Source: Shewanella waksmanii ATCC BAA-643 (GTDB lineage Bacteria > Pseudomonadota > Gammaproteobacteria > Enterobacterales > Shewanellaceae). From it: a DNA stretch of 64,000 nucleotides. Position 1 is the stretch's first letter. Each line of letters starts with the position of its first letter. Shown in pieces: positions 1 through 9,439 of the stretch. The DNA is taken from positions 74,396 through 138,395 of the forward strand of contig NZ_KI912497.1 of the NCBI RefSeq assembly GCF_000518805.1, in the 5' to 3' direction. Made by a program: the position numbers and the translations under genes. The notes under the pieces are model-generated. The model made no database searches. It worked only from the letters and a program-made list of their open reading frames with translations, and had not been told where the DNA came from.

Positions 1-195
1 ACATTGGTGTTTGACAACCAGTTGTGCCAACATCGCGACACCAGCGCTATCGATATAATCTAAACCGCTACAATCAATACATTGTGTGTCAGCACTAATA
101 AGCTGCTCGCGTGATGGCCATAAGGTTATCACGTCACTGTGTGCCAGTCGCCCCGTCAGGTAACAATAACCATCATCATTACGGAATTGTGCCAT
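1..195 (-). CDS. mlaB: MlaB, STAS-domain subunit of the Mla phospholipid transporter (partial, runs off the left edge)
   Basis: The reverse strand reads 65 codons from an ATG at 195 to the window edge without a stop. It starts 3 nt after the mlaC stop, so it is translationally linked. The visible protein is a small STAS domain with the IDSAG loop near residue 48, the signature where the regulatory Thr/Ser sits in STAS proteins. In E. coli MlaB binds the ATPase MlaF on the cytoplasmic side and is needed for MlaFEDB assembly. Here Ser occupies the place of the usual Thr. The C-terminal part lies outside the window. Confidence 0.88.
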   Translation of the reverse strand, partial: MAQFRNDDGYCYLTGRLAHSDVITLWPSREQLISADTQCIDCSGLDYIDSAGVAMLAQLVVKHQC

Positions 196-198
196 CGG

Positions 199-843
199 TT
201 AATTACCTTCGGCTTCCAAAACAACATGGTCATCGGTACGCGCACGCAAGTCGCCAATCACATTATCAATACCATTTTGGCGAATGAGATTACTGATTTC
301 CTTACTTTTCGACGACAACAAACTGACACCTTCAGCGACTAAATCGAATGCCTTCCAAGTATCATCTTTAAGTCGACGAACGCGGAACTGCACTTTAATG
401 GGTGGTCGATTCGGCTCAACTATTTGTACATGAACATCAATCATTTTCTCGCCATCAAACGCGCGAGCAGGTTCAAACTTGACCTGCTGATTAGTGTATT
501 CAGTAAATGCCTGAGCATAAGTCGCCACCAAATAAGCTTTAAACGCATTCACAAACTGCTTGCGTTGCTCCGGTGTTGTCGATCGTAAGTGCGACCCCAT
601 AACCTTGTAGGACGCATACTTATAATCGATGTATGGCATCAACTCTTCAGATACTATCAACTTAAGATGGTCAGGATCGGCCTGAATTGTGTCAAAATCC
701 TGATGAAAACGAGCAAAAGTCTTATTGGCCACTTGCTCAACCATAGCGTAGGGGTTTGAGCGTTCTATCTCAGTGTCAGCTAGGGCGTTAACACTGACAA
801 TAGCTAACCAAGTAAACATCAACATTTTCATTATACTACTCAT
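199..843 (-). CDS. mlaC: MlaC, periplasmic phospholipid-binding shuttle protein
   Basis: The 214-residue protein begins with a signal peptide (hydrophobic stretch about residues 8-20, cleavage near ALA-DTE). The rest matches the MlaC/Ttg2D family, including the YKVMGSHLR segment and the FRVRRLKDDTWKAFDLVAEGVSL region. MlaC carries phospholipid between the outer-membrane MlaA complex and MlaFEDB in the inner membrane. It lies 17 nt after mlaD and just before mlaB in the usual FEDCB order. The start could also be the Met at residue 5. Confidence 0.95.
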   Translation of the reverse strand: MSSIMKMLMFTWLAIVSVNALADTEIERSNPYAMVEQVANKTFARFHQDFDTIQADPDHLKLIVSEELMPYIDYKYASYKVMGSHLRSTTPEQRKQFVNAFKAYLVATYAQAFTEYTNQQVKFEPARAFDGEKMIDVHVQIVEPNRPPIKVQFRVRRLKDDTWKAFDLVAEGVSLLSSKSKEISNLIRQNGIDNVIGDLRARTDDHVVLEAEGN

Positions 844-860
844 ATTCCCATCCTTTAAAA

Positions 861-1340
861 TTAGTCATCCTTTGACTTTACGCTATACAAAAACTGTCCG
901 ATCAAATCTTCTAGCACTAATGCGGAGTGAGTGTCATCAATTCTGTCACCATCAACCAGCATGGCTATATCTTCATCATAAAAACCTGGGGTCAGTCCTA
1001 GGAACTGCTCGCCGAGCAACCCAGAAGTTAAAATAGAGAGACTGCTCGTTTCAGGAAATTGGTTGTATTGAGTGTCGATGGTCATTTCAACCACAGGTAA
1101 CAAGCTTTGCTCATCAAGGGTAATGGCTTTTACCCGCCCCACTACGACACCGCCAACTTTGACAGGCGATCGTACTTTCAAACCGCCAATATTACTGAAC
1201 TTGGCATACAAGGTATATTGGCTTTGCCCAGTTTTAACATCAACGTTGGCCACATTAAAAACCAACACCAAAAAGGCCGCTAACCCAGACAGTAAAAACA
1301 AGCCCACTAAAATTTCAATCTTGCGTGTTACCATGTTCAA
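861..1340 (-). CDS. mlaD: MlaD, MCE-domain substrate-binding subunit anchored in the inner membrane
   Basis: This 159-residue protein has one N-terminal membrane helix (about residues 9-27) followed by a single MCE domain. The SNIGGLKVRSPVKVGGVVVG segment is the MCE signature. MlaD forms the hexameric ring that passes lipid to the MlaE permease. Its length is close to the E. coli protein (183 aa). It lies 69 nt after mlaE. The Met at residue 3 is a possible alternative start. Confidence 0.95.
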   Translation of the reverse strand: MNMVTRKIEILVGLFLLSGLAAFLVLVFNVANVDVKTGQSQYTLYAKFSNIGGLKVRSPVKVGGVVVGRVKAITLDEQSLLPVVEMTIDTQYNQFPETSSLSILTSGLLGEQFLGLTPGFYDEDIAMLVDGDRIDDTHSALVLEDLIGQFLYSVKSKDD

Positions 1341-1409
1341 CCTACCACTCTACTTGGTTATAGATACCATTAAATTGGCTATCTCGCTTCTTCCCTAAAC
1401 AATAATTAA

Positions 1410-2195
1410 TTAACTACCAAACATCATCGCTGTCAGTAGAAAATCCAGTGCTAGCACCGCCAAACTTGATTGCACCACAGTTTGCGTTGTTGCTTTACTA
1501 ATTCCCTCAGGATTCGGAATCACCTGATAACCGCGATATAGCGCAATCCAAGTAACAACCACAGCAAACACGGTACTTTTAATTAAACAGTTAACTATAT
1601 CTTGTCGCCATTCCACCGAGGACTGCAAAATTGACCAAAAACTGCCACTATCAATGCCTTTCCACTCCACCCCTACAAGGTGGCCACCGTATATGCCCAC
1701 TGCGGTAAACATCAGTGCCAGCAACGGCAAGCTGATCACGCCAGCCCAAAAGCGTGGTGCAATAATCTGCCTCAGGGGATCGACAGCCATCATCTCCAAG
1801 CTAGATAGCTGTTCAGTACTCTTCATCAAACCGATTTCTGCGGTCAATGCCGAGCCAGCGCGACCAGCAAACAACAGTGCAGTGACTACCGGCCCGAGTT
1901 CGCGCAGTAAACTCAGAGCAACCATAGGACCTAAACTGTCTTCGGTACCAAAACCCACTAGAATATTATAGCCCTGAAGCGCTAGCACCATGCCGATAAA
2001 CAACCCTGACACCAGAATTATCACCATCGACTGGACGCCAACAACGTACAGTTGCCGGATCAATAGTGGAGTGCCCTTCGCTAAATTGGGAACCCGTGCA
2101 ATGGCTCCCCACAACATCAATCCAGCACGGCCAAAACCGGCTACTAGCGCGATGGCATTACGACCAAGGTTGGCAATATGATCAATCAAGCTCAC
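1410..2195 (-). CDS. mlaE: MlaE, permease subunit of the phospholipid ABC transporter
   Basis: The 261-residue protein has about five or six membrane helices and the MlaE-family core ELGPVVTALLFAGRAGSAL near residues 105-125. It matches the usual family length (about 260 aa). It begins inside the 3' end of mlaF (14-nt overlap), consistent with translational coupling. It forms the membrane channel of MlaFEDB. Confidence 0.96.
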   Translation of the reverse strand: MSLIDHIANLGRNAIALVAGFGRAGLMLWGAIARVPNLAKGTPLLIRQLYVVGVQSMVIILVSGLFIGMVLALQGYNILVGFGTEDSLGPMVALSLLRELGPVVTALLFAGRAGSALTAEIGLMKSTEQLSSLEMMAVDPLRQIIAPRFWAGVISLPLLALMFTAVGIYGGHLVGVEWKGIDSGSFWSILQSSVEWRQDIVNCLIKSTVFAVVVTWIALYRGYQVIPNPEGISKATTQTVVQSSLAVLALDFLLTAMMFGS

Positions 2196-2994
2196 CTAAC
2201 ATCTCCTTACGGTAATCTTGAGCGGGAAAGTGAAATGGAACAGGTCCATCTGGTGCACCACTAATAAATTGTTGCAGCTGCGGATTATCGGCAAGCCTGA
2301 GCGCTTGAGGGGTGCCATGGGCAACCACCCGCTTATCAGCCAGCACATAGACATAGTCGGCAATACTTAACACTTCTTGTACATCGTGAGATACCACCAC
2401 CGAGGTCAGATTCAACGCGTCGCTGAGTTCACGAATCAACTTAACCAACACGCCCATAGAGATGGGGTCTTGTCCTGCAAAAGGCTCATCATACAGCACT
2501 AATTCCGGCTCAAGCGCGATTGCCCTTGCTAAAGCGGCTCGCCGCTGCATGCCGCCAGATAGCTCATTGGGCATCATTTGCGCCGCACCACGCAACCCGA
2601 CGGCTTCGAGTTTCATCAGCACAATAGTGCGAATGATCTGTTCGGGTAGGCCTGAATGTTCTCGAAGGGCAAATGCGACATTGTCAAACACATTCATATC
2701 AGTAAACAATGCACCACTTTGAAATAGCATGCTCATGCGTTTACGCAGTTTAAATAAGTCACTGCGGCTACATTGATGCACATCAACCCCATCAAAATGT
2801 ATCTGCCCAGCATCAGGGGTTAGCTGACCACCAATTAATTTAAGCAGCGTGGTTTTACCTATACCACTAGGCCCCATAATCGCGGTGACTTGACCTTTGG
2901 GGATAGATAAACTGACGTCATCATAAATCACATGATTACCGCGACTAAATGCCAGGTTTTGTACTGTTATCAGCGCCTGTGATGAAGTTGTCAT
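2182..2994 (-). CDS. mlaF: MlaF, ATPase of the phospholipid ABC transporter
   Basis: An ABC ATPase with Walker A GPSGIGKTT, signature LSGGMQRR and Walker B LVLYDEPFAGQD, then the switch His in VVSHDVQEV. The open frame runs upstream to 3075, but the extra 27 residues look non-coding. The Met at 2994 (MTTSSQ) gives 270 aa, the normal family length; the Met at 3006 is also possible. It is the first gene of the mlaFEDCB operon, divergent from yrbG as in E. coli, and powers lipid transport at the inner membrane. Confidence 0.95.
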   Translation of the reverse strand: MTTSSQALITVQNLAFSRGNHVIYDDVSLSIPKGQVTAIMGPSGIGKTTLLKLIGGQLTPDAGQIHFDGVDVHQCSRSDLFKLRKRMSMLFQSGALFTDMNVFDNVAFALREHSGLPEQIIRTIVLMKLEAVGLRGAAQMMPNELSGGMQRRAALARAIALEPELVLYDEPFAGQDPISMGVLVKLIRELSDALNLTSVVVSHDVQEVLSIADYVYVLADKRVVAHGTPQALRLADNPQLQQFISGAPDGPVPFHFPAQDYRKEMLGELD

Positions 2995-3167
2995 AGTCAG
3001 ATCCATTGCCGTGAACTGGTTGATGGTTGCTAAAGAGGAAAGAGGCGAATTGTACGGAATTGATGCATTGTGCACAACTGAATCCAGACTATCTTACGCC
3101 AATACTTTCATTTTCTCTCATTTCCAGCGAAAATGCGCCTCATATTTGTCAAATAGAATGGACTTAA

Positions 3168-4127
3168 ATGTTATTTAATATTTTCATGCTTATTGCGGGG
3201 CTTGGAGCCTTAGTTTGGAGCGCAGACAAGTTTGTCTACGGTGCCGCAGCATTTGCACGCAATCTCGGCCTGCCTCCTATGCTCATTGGTCTAACAATTG
3301 TCGCAATGGGCAGCTCAGCCCCAGAGATGTTTGTTGCCGCCACCGCATCAATGGAAGGCATGACAGATACGGCTATTGGTAATGTACTTGGCTCAAACGT
3401 TGCTAACATTACACTGATCTTAGGTATCACTGCGCTACTTGGCGCAATCTCGGTTAGCTCACAAACCCTCAAGCGTGAAATACCAATGATGTTAGTGGCC
3501 ACCGCGATTGCAGGATATTTCCTCCATGATGGTCAATTGACCCGCACCGAAGGCGTACTGCTACTGGTGCTGTTTTTCATGTTAATGGGCTATTTGATTT
3601 GGCATGCAGTAACGAATAAACAAAAAGATGCCCTCGCTGATGAAGCTGACAATGAAATCCCCAAAGATGTGCCGACGTTAAGAGCCATATTTTGGGTCGC
3701 GGCGGGTATGGTATTATTACCGCTATCAGCTGATTGGATGGTACAAGGCGCCGTTGGAATCGCGAAAGCCTATCAACTTTCAGACTTAGTTATTGGACTG
3801 ACCATTATTGCAGTGGGCACCAGCTTACCTGAGCTTGCTGCCTGTGTTGCCGGTGTTTTGAAGAAAGAAGATGATCTTGCAATCGGTAATATTGTTGGAT
3901 CAAACCTGTTTAATATTCTTGCTGTGTTAGCATTACCCGGACTTATTGCGCCGGGTGCAGTCGATGCGGCAGCTAGTTCACGTGACTTTTATATGGTCAT
4001 GGCCACCAGTACTGCATTAGCAGTGTTGATCTTGCTCACAGGTAAGCAACGTCAATTAAAGCGCTGGCACGGTGGTGTATTACTATTAACTTTTATTGCG
4101 TATCAAGCGGTTATTTTTCTATCCTAG
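3168..4127 (+). CDS. yrbG: YrbG-type calcium/sodium antiporter
   Basis: A 319-residue integral membrane protein with about ten helices. It has the two inverted alpha-repeats of the Ca2+/cation antiporter superfamily: GSSAPEMFVA with a following GNVLGSNVANI, and GTSLPELAA with GNIVGSNLFNI. The acidic residues in these repeats bind the cation. It is the first gene of the yrbG-kdsD-kdsC-lptCAB run and diverges from mlaF. E. coli deletion of yrbG has no strong phenotype, so its cellular role is unsettled. Confidence 0.93.
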   Translation: MLFNIFMLIAGLGALVWSADKFVYGAAAFARNLGLPPMLIGLTIVAMGSSAPEMFVAATASMEGMTDTAIGNVLGSNVANITLILGITALLGAISVSSQTLKREIPMMLVATAIAGYFLHDGQLTRTEGVLLLVLFFMLMGYLIWHAVTNKQKDALADEADNEIPKDVPTLRAIFWVAAGMVLLPLSADWMVQGAVGIAKAYQLSDLVIGLTIIAVGTSLPELAACVAGVLKKEDDLAIGNIVGSNLFNILAVLALPGLIAPGAVDAAASSRDFYMVMATSTALAVLILLTGKQRQLKRWHGGVLLLTFIAYQAVIFLS

Positions 4128-4179
4128 TAAAAGTGCATTCTTTCACTAACCGTATACGGCATTAACTAAAGAGAATTTT

Positions 4180-5157
4180 ATGGTAGAGGCAAATCAACTC
4201 CGACAATGGGGTCGCAACGTTATCGATATAGAGCGCAGTGCACTCGATAATTTATACCAATATGTCGACTCCGAAGAGTTTGCCAGTGCATGCCAATTAA
4301 TTATGGCATGTACCGGTAAAGTGATTGTTATGGGCATGGGCAAATCTGGCCATATCGGCAATAAAATATCCGCCACATTAGCCAGTACCGGCACCCCCGC
4401 ATTTTTCGTCCATCCAGGGGAAGCAAGCCATGGCGATCTTGGCGTATTGAGTGAAAATGACGTCATTTTAGCCATCTCAAACTCTGGTGAAGCCGGCGAG
4501 ATCCTTACCCTAATGCCGGTTATCAAACGCATGGGATTGCCTGTTATTGCGGTAACCGGCAAACCTAACTCAACAATGGCTAAACATGCTGTAGTCCATT
4601 TGTGCATAGAAGTACCTGAAGAGGCCTGTCCATTAGGACTCGCGCCCACTTCAAGTACCACGGCAACCTTGGTGATGGGCGATGCCTTAGCGGTGGCACT
4701 CTTGCAAGCGCGCGGTTTCACTAAAGACGATTTTGCCCTATCACACCCAGGTGGAAGCCTAGGCCGTAAGCTATTGCTGAAAGTAAGCGATGTGATGCAC
4801 CAAGGCAATGAGCTGCCTTGCGTTCAGCAGCATATTTCAGTCACTGATGCCTTATATGAAATCACCAAAAAAGGCTTAGGTATGACCGCGGTAGTTGATA
4901 AGCAGGGCCTGCTGGTCGGCATATTTACCGATGGTGATCTACGCCGAGTGATTGACGCTCAAGTCAACCTACGTGATACCTCAATTGAAGATGTGATGAG
5001 CAAAGGCTGTGTCACTGTTAGCGACAACATCCTCGCTGCCGAAGCATTAAAAGTGATGGATGAAAAAGATATCAATGGTCTAATCGTCATCAATCAAGAG
5101 CAACAACCTATCGGTGCATTGAATATGCTCGATATGGTTAAAGCAGGAGTAATTTAA
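4180..5157 (+). CDS. kdsD: D-arabinose 5-phosphate isomerase (Kdo pathway)
   Basis: The 325-residue protein has an N-terminal SIS domain (about residues 40-180, with the GMGKSGHIGNKISA phosphosugar-binding segment and HPGEASHGDLG) followed by two CBS domains (about 205-320). It converts ribulose 5-phosphate to arabinose 5-phosphate, the first dedicated step to Kdo, the inner-core LPS sugar. Length and order match E. coli KdsD. It lies 52 nt after yrbG and only 1 nt before kdsC. Confidence 0.97.
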   Translation: MVEANQLRQWGRNVIDIERSALDNLYQYVDSEEFASACQLIMACTGKVIVMGMGKSGHIGNKISATLASTGTPAFFVHPGEASHGDLGVLSENDVILAISNSGEAGEILTLMPVIKRMGLPVIAVTGKPNSTMAKHAVVHLCIEVPEEACPLGLAPTSSTTATLVMGDALAVALLQARGFTKDDFALSHPGGSLGRKLLLKVSDVMHQGNELPCVQQHISVTDALYEITKKGLGMTAVVDKQGLLVGIFTDGDLRRVIDAQVNLRDTSIEDVMSKGCVTVSDNILAAEALKVMDEKDINGLIVINQEQQPIGALNMLDMVKAGVI

Positions 5158-5158
5158 C

Positions 5159-5710
5159 ATGTCTCATCAAGGATTTTACGGCCCTATTAGCGAGCATGTT
5201 TGGCAAAAAGCGCAGCACATCAAGTTGCTTATTTGTGACGTTGATGGGGTATTTTCTGATGGCCTGGTGTACATGAGTAATTCAGGTGATGAGATTAAGA
5301 GTTTTCATACCCGCGATGGTTACGGCGTACGTTCATTACTAAGTAGTGATATTCCGGTCGCGATTATTACCGGTCGTAAATCAAAAATTGTCGAAGATAG
5401 AATGACGGCGCTCGGTATTACTCACATATACCAGGGTATCGACAACAAAATGGTACCCTACCAAGAATTATTAACACTCTATAAGGTCACACCTGAGCAA
5501 GTGGCTTATATCGGTGATGATATGGTGGATTTACCCGTCATGCAGCAAGTGGGTCTGTCAGTGTGTGTTGCCGATGGCCACCCTTATGTAAAAGCACGCG
5601 CCGATATGGTCACCCATATTCGTGGCGGGCATGGTGCACTGCGAGAACTTACCGATTTGTTGCTGTTAAGCCAAGATAAGTTCGATACCGCCCACGGTAT
5701 GAGTATATGA
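5159..5710 (+). CDS. kdsC: 3-deoxy-D-manno-octulosonate 8-phosphate phosphatase
   Basis: A 183-residue HAD-superfamily phosphatase of the C0 (capless, tetrameric) type. The nucleophile motif is LLICDVDGVFSDG, the second motif AIITGRKS, and the third GDDMVDLPVM with the Mg2+-binding Asp pair. It removes phosphate from Kdo-8-P to give Kdo. Its start is 1 nt past the kdsD stop, and its last four bases overlap lptC. Confidence 0.96.
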   Translation: MSHQGFYGPISEHVWQKAQHIKLLICDVDGVFSDGLVYMSNSGDEIKSFHTRDGYGVRSLLSSDIPVAIITGRKSKIVEDRMTALGITHIYQGIDNKMVPYQELLTLYKVTPEQVAYIGDDMVDLPVMQQVGLSVCVADGHPYVKARADMVTHIRGGHGALRELTDLLLLSQDKFDTAHGMSI

Positions 5711-6264
5711 ACAGAGTCACCATTGCTATTATCGTGTTTTTTGGCACTGCGCTAATCCTCTATTGGCAAGTGCAATCTAAGCGCAGCAATAATGTGCAAC
5801 TTCAAGATGGTAGTGAACATCCTGATTATGTCATCAACGATCTCAAAAGCATTGAGTTCAATGAGCAAGGTGAAATTAATAGCCGGGTATCAGCTCGTCA
5901 TATGGAACACTTTGAAGAAGCCAATATGACCTACTTTACTGAGCCGGTCTACCTACTCTACCCGGATGAAGGCAAAGCCCAATGGCGACTGCGTTCATCA
6001 ACTGGCACATTAGATAAAAACAGCGGTCATGTTACATTAGAAAAAGATGTTATCATTGACGCCATCAGCCCTGAAGAGCCGATACAAACAATTGAAACAA
6101 CATACCTAGAACTCGATTTAAACACCATGATTATGACGTCAGATAGGACAATCAATATCACGGGAAACGACTTCATCATCACGGGTGAAGGCTTGTTTGG
6201 CGATCTGAACAAGCAAACCGTAAAACTGACGAGTCAGGTAAAAGGTACTTATGAAACTAAATAA
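5707..6264 (+). CDS. lptC: LptC, inner-membrane-anchored LPS transport protein
   Basis: The 185-residue protein has one N-terminal membrane helix (about residues 5-22) and a periplasmic beta-jellyroll (LptC/OstA-like) domain. LptC sits in the LptB2FGC extractor and hands LPS to the LptA bridge. The start overlaps kdsC by 4 nt (ATGA), and the 3' end overlaps lptA by 14 nt. Confidence 0.94.
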   Translation: MNRVTIAIIVFFGTALILYWQVQSKRSNNVQLQDGSEHPDYVINDLKSIEFNEQGEINSRVSARHMEHFEEANMTYFTEPVYLLYPDEGKAQWRLRSSTGTLDKNSGHVTLEKDVIIDAISPEEPIQTIETTYLELDLNTMIMTSDRTINITGNDFIITGEGLFGDLNKQTVKLTSQVKGTYETK

Positions 6265-6781
6265 ACTTATTGCTGCTGCTTGTTTGTCAGTCCTTAGCTT
6301 GCAGATTGGTGCGGTTGAAAACGATTTGCTGCAAGAAGTCAAAATTGCCGCCGCGAGCCAAGAAGCAGATATTAAAAATAATCAAATAATCTTCAATGGC
6401 CCAGTTGAGGTTACCCAAGGCTCAATCAAGATTAATGCAGATGAGCTACGCGCGTTTACCAAAGATGAAAGTAATGGCAAAATTTTGGTTGCTACCGGTA
6501 CCCCGGCAACGTATTCACAAATAATGGAAGATGGTCGTCCAGCAAAAGCCAGCGCCAGTGAAATTCGCTATGAACTTGCCACCCGCACCTTAACCCTAAT
6601 TGGCAATGCCACACTTGAGCAAGATGGTAGCCAAGTGACCGGTAACCAAATACGTTACAACATTGAACAACAACAGTTAATTGCAGAGAGTACCGGCAAT
6701 GACCGTGTCATTACAATCATTCAACCTGAGAACTACCAAGAGCTTGATGAACCTGAAAATAAACCTCAGGAGCAACAATGA
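6251..6781 (+). CDS. lptA: LptA, periplasmic LPS transport bridge
   Basis: This 176-residue protein has a signal peptide (cleavage near residue 20, IGA-VEN) and an OstA/LptA jellyroll (ADIKNNQIIFNGPVEVTQG, then NADELRAF). LptA oligomers span the periplasm between LptC and LptD. The C-terminus is Glu/Gln-rich. It overlaps lptC upstream and lptB downstream (ATGA). Confidence 0.95.
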   Translation: MKLNKLIAAACLSVLSLQIGAVENDLLQEVKIAAASQEADIKNNQIIFNGPVEVTQGSIKINADELRAFTKDESNGKILVATGTPATYSQIMEDGRPAKASASEIRYELATRTLTLIGNATLEQDGSQVTGNQIRYNIEQQQLIAESTGNDRVITIIQPENYQELDEPENKPQEQQ

Positions 6782-7509
6782 CCGATAAAACGCTCAAAGC
6801 GGTCAATTTAGCCAAAAGCTACAAAAGCCGCGCTGTGGTTCAAGATGTGAGTTTAACCGTTAAAACCGGGCAGATCGTTGGCTTACTGGGCCCAAATGGT
6901 GCGGGTAAAACGACCACTTTCTACATGGTTGTTGGCTTAGTTCAGAGTGATAAAGGTCGTATCTTTATTGATGAAGACGATTTAACTTTAGATCCTATGC
7001 ACCTGCGTGCGCGCAAAGGTATTGGTTACCTGCCACAAGAAGCCAGTATTTTCCGCAAGTTATCGGTTAGAGATAACATCATGGCCGTGCTGCAAACCCG
7101 TAAAGAGCTCAATACCGCACAGCGAGAAGAACAGTTAGAACATTTATTGGAAGAGTTCCACATTACTCACATTCGCGATAGCCAAGGTATGGCACTATCG
7201 GGCGGTGAAAGACGTCGAGTTGAGATTGCTCGGGCACTTGCGGCAAACCCTAAGTTTATCTTATTAGATGAACCGTTTGCGGGAGTCGATCCTATCTCGG
7301 TTATCGACATCAAAAAGATCATTGAGCAACTGAAAAACCGCGGCCTTGGTGTGTTAATTACTGACCACAATGTACGCGAAACACTCGATGTTTGTGAGCG
7401 AGCCTATATTGTGAGTCATGGCAATCTTATCGCTGAAGGCACACCCGCTGAAATCTTGGACAATCAACAAGTCCGTGCGGTGTACTTAGGTGAACAATTC
7501 AAGCTATAG
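6778..7509 (+). CDS. lptB: LptB, ATPase of the LPS export ABC transporter
   Basis: The 243-residue ABC ATPase has Walker A GPNGAGKTT, signature LSGGERRR, Walker B FILLDEPFAGVD and the switch His in ITDHNVRE. It dimerises under LptFG and drives LPS extraction from the inner membrane. The neighbours kdsC, lptC and lptA make the assignment secure. The 130-nt gap after it holds a hairpin before rpoN. Confidence 0.98.
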   Translation: MTDKTLKAVNLAKSYKSRAVVQDVSLTVKTGQIVGLLGPNGAGKTTTFYMVVGLVQSDKGRIFIDEDDLTLDPMHLRARKGIGYLPQEASIFRKLSVRDNIMAVLQTRKELNTAQREEQLEHLLEEFHITHIRDSQGMALSGGERRRVEIARALAANPKFILLDEPFAGVDPISVIDIKKIIEQLKNRGLGVLITDHNVRETLDVCERAYIVSHGNLIAEGTPAEILDNQQVRAVYLGEQFKL

Positions 7510-7524
7510 TTAAACCATAGTGAG

Positions 7525-7552
7525 GGTGATGACTGTTGACAGTGTCATCACC
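7525..7552 (+). terminator. Hairpin between lptB and rpoN (possible weak terminator)
   Basis: GGTGATGAC at 7525 pairs with GTCATCACC at 7544 across a 10-nt loop. Only a delayed, short T run (AAATTTT) follows, so it may attenuate transcription rather than end it. A second small GGGG/CCCC pair lies just downstream. Confidence 0.45.
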
Positions 7553-7639
7553 TGAATAAATTTTGGGGATTAGAGAAACCCCATAAAAAACAAGCAAGCT
7601 TTCTCATTTTATAATTACAAAGAAGGGAATAGCAGTAAG

Positions 7640-9121
7640 ATGAAAGCGTCACTCCAGCTCAAAATGGGTCAACAGCTCACCATGACTCCTCAGCTGCAAC
7701 AGGCCATCCGCCTCCTGCAGCTGTCGTCACTGGAATTGCAGCAAGAGATCCAACAAGCATTAGAGTCCAACCCGCTATTAGAATTGGACGAAGAGCAAAC
7801 CGACGCCAGCGATAGCAGCCAAGATGATAAAAATAGCGATACTGACGACTACAGCGCAACCACTGACAGCGCCAGCAATCAAGATAGCTCATCAGTAGAA
7901 ACATCTGAGGCCCTCACCCAAGAATCAATGCCAGATGAACTGCCCGTTGATACCACGTGGGATGAGGTATATACCGCAGCCCCCAACGCCAGTTCTGGCG
8001 CAATGCGTGATGATGATATGCCCTTCCAAGGTGAAACCAGCGAAGGCTTGTATGAACATTTAGAGTGGCAAAAAAACCTCACGCCTTTTTCAGACAATGA
8101 CAATGCCATCGCCACGGCCATTATTGACGCCATTGACGAGCGCGGCTATTTAACTCAAACCTGCGAAGATATTCTCGATGCCATGGGCGATCCGGAAATA
8201 GAACTGGATGAAGTTGAAGCTGTGCTCAAACGCATTCAACACTTCGACCCAATTGGCGTGGCCGCCCGAGATTTAAGCGAGTGCTTGTCAATTCAGTTGG
8301 CACAATTTAGCGAGAGTACCCCGCATATTGGCAATGCTAAGCTACTCATCAAAGAGCATTTAGATTTAATTGCTGGGCGAGACTTCCGCTTGCTGATGCG
8401 TAAAACCAAGCTCAAAGAAGATGATTTACGTGAAGCCATTGCATTGATTCAATCACTGAACCCTAGACCTGGGTTAACCGTTGCGCCTAACCGTGATGAG
8501 TATGTGATTCCGGATGTTACGGTCACTAAACAAAAAGGCCGCTGGGTGGTTGAACTCAACCCTGATTACATGCCAAAAATCAATGTCAATCAGCACTACG
8601 CATCTATGGCTCGTAGCACTAAAAACCAAGCCGATAGCCAATTTATTCGAGGTCACCTCCAAGAAGCGAAATGGTTCTTAAAAAGCCTTGAGAGTCGCAA
8701 TGATACCTTGCTAAAGGTGGCTAACTGCATCGTTGACTTCCAACAAGGATTCTTCGAGTTTGGTGAAGAAGCCATGAAGCCAATGGTCCTCAACGATATT
8801 GCTGAAGCGGTAGAAATGCATGAATCGACCATATCACGAGTTACCACACAGAAGTATATGCACACCCCACGTGGCATTTTTGAACTAAAATACTTCTTTT
8901 CGAGTCATGTTGGCACAGATGATGGCGGCGAGTGCTCTTCGACAGCTATTCGCGCATTCATCAAAAAATTAGTGGCAGCAGAGAACCAGAAGAAACCACT
9001 AAGCGATAGCAAGATGGCACAGCTATTGGCTGAACAAGGAATAAAAGTGGCTAGACGAACCATTGCCAAGTATCGTGAGGCAATGCTTATACCACCGTCA
9101 AACCAACGTAAGAGTTTATGA
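7640..9121 (+). CDS. rpoN: RNA polymerase sigma-54 factor
   Basis: The 493-residue protein has the complete sigma-54 layout: a Gln/Leu-rich activator-responsive region I (residues 1-50, MTPQLQQAIRLLQLSSLEL), an acidic linker (about 50-125), the core-binding region, an HTH region, and the RpoN box ARRTIAKYRE at about residues 471-480. It recognises -24/-12 promoters and needs AAA+ activators. A good ribosome site (GAAGGGAA) precedes the ATG. It heads the sigma-54/PTS-Ntr group hpf-ptsN-rapZ-npr. Confidence 0.98.
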   Translation: MKASLQLKMGQQLTMTPQLQQAIRLLQLSSLELQQEIQQALESNPLLELDEEQTDASDSSQDDKNSDTDDYSATTDSASNQDSSSVETSEALTQESMPDELPVDTTWDEVYTAAPNASSGAMRDDDMPFQGETSEGLYEHLEWQKNLTPFSDNDNAIATAIIDAIDERGYLTQTCEDILDAMGDPEIELDEVEAVLKRIQHFDPIGVAARDLSECLSIQLAQFSESTPHIGNAKLLIKEHLDLIAGRDFRLLMRKTKLKEDDLREAIALIQSLNPRPGLTVAPNRDEYVIPDVTVTKQKGRWVVELNPDYMPKINVNQHYASMARSTKNQADSQFIRGHLQEAKWFLKSLESRNDTLLKVANCIVDFQQGFFEFGEEAMKPMVLNDIAEAVEMHESTISRVTTQKYMHTPRGIFELKYFFSSHVGTDDGGECSSTAIRAFIKKLVAAENQKKPLSDSKMAQLLAEQGIKVARRTIAKYREAMLIPPSNQRKSL

Positions 9122-9149
9122 TCCGTTAATTGAACACTGGAGGACCTAT

Positions 9150-9437
9150 ATGCAAATTAATTTGACTGGACACCATGTAGAGATCACTGATTCATTGAGA
9201 ACTTATGTTCAAGAAAAGTTCTCAAAGCTTGAACGCCATTTCGATCAGATCAATAATGTGCACGTTGTGTTGAATGTAGAAAAAATGCAACAGAAAGCTG
9301 AAGCCAAAGTTCACCTTTCCGGCGGTGAAGTGTTTGCCACTTCCCATAATGCAGATATGTATGCCGCCATTGACTCCCTGATAGATAAGCTCGATCGTCA
9401 GGTAATTAAACATAAAGAGAAGCTGACAAAACATTAA
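9150..9437 (+). CDS. hpf: Ribosome hibernation-promoting factor
   Basis: The real start is the ATG at 9150 (MQINLTGHHVEI), preceded by a strong GGAGG; the open frame further upstream overlaps rpoN and is not coding. The 95-residue protein is the short HPF/YfiA type with the family's beta-alpha-beta-beta-beta-alpha order. It binds the 30S subunit and promotes 100S dimers of inactive ribosomes in stationary phase. It lies 28 nt after rpoN and 2 nt before ptsN. Confidence 0.95.
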   Translation: MQINLTGHHVEITDSLRTYVQEKFSKLERHFDQINNVHVVLNVEKMQQKAEAKVHLSGGEVFATSHNADMYAAIDSLIDKLDRQVIKHKEKLTKH

Positions 9438-9439
9438 CG

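Noticed and set aside
2995..3075. Longer N-terminus of MlaF from 3075
   Set aside because: It adds 27 residues with no family match and no ribosome site; the shorter form has the normal length.
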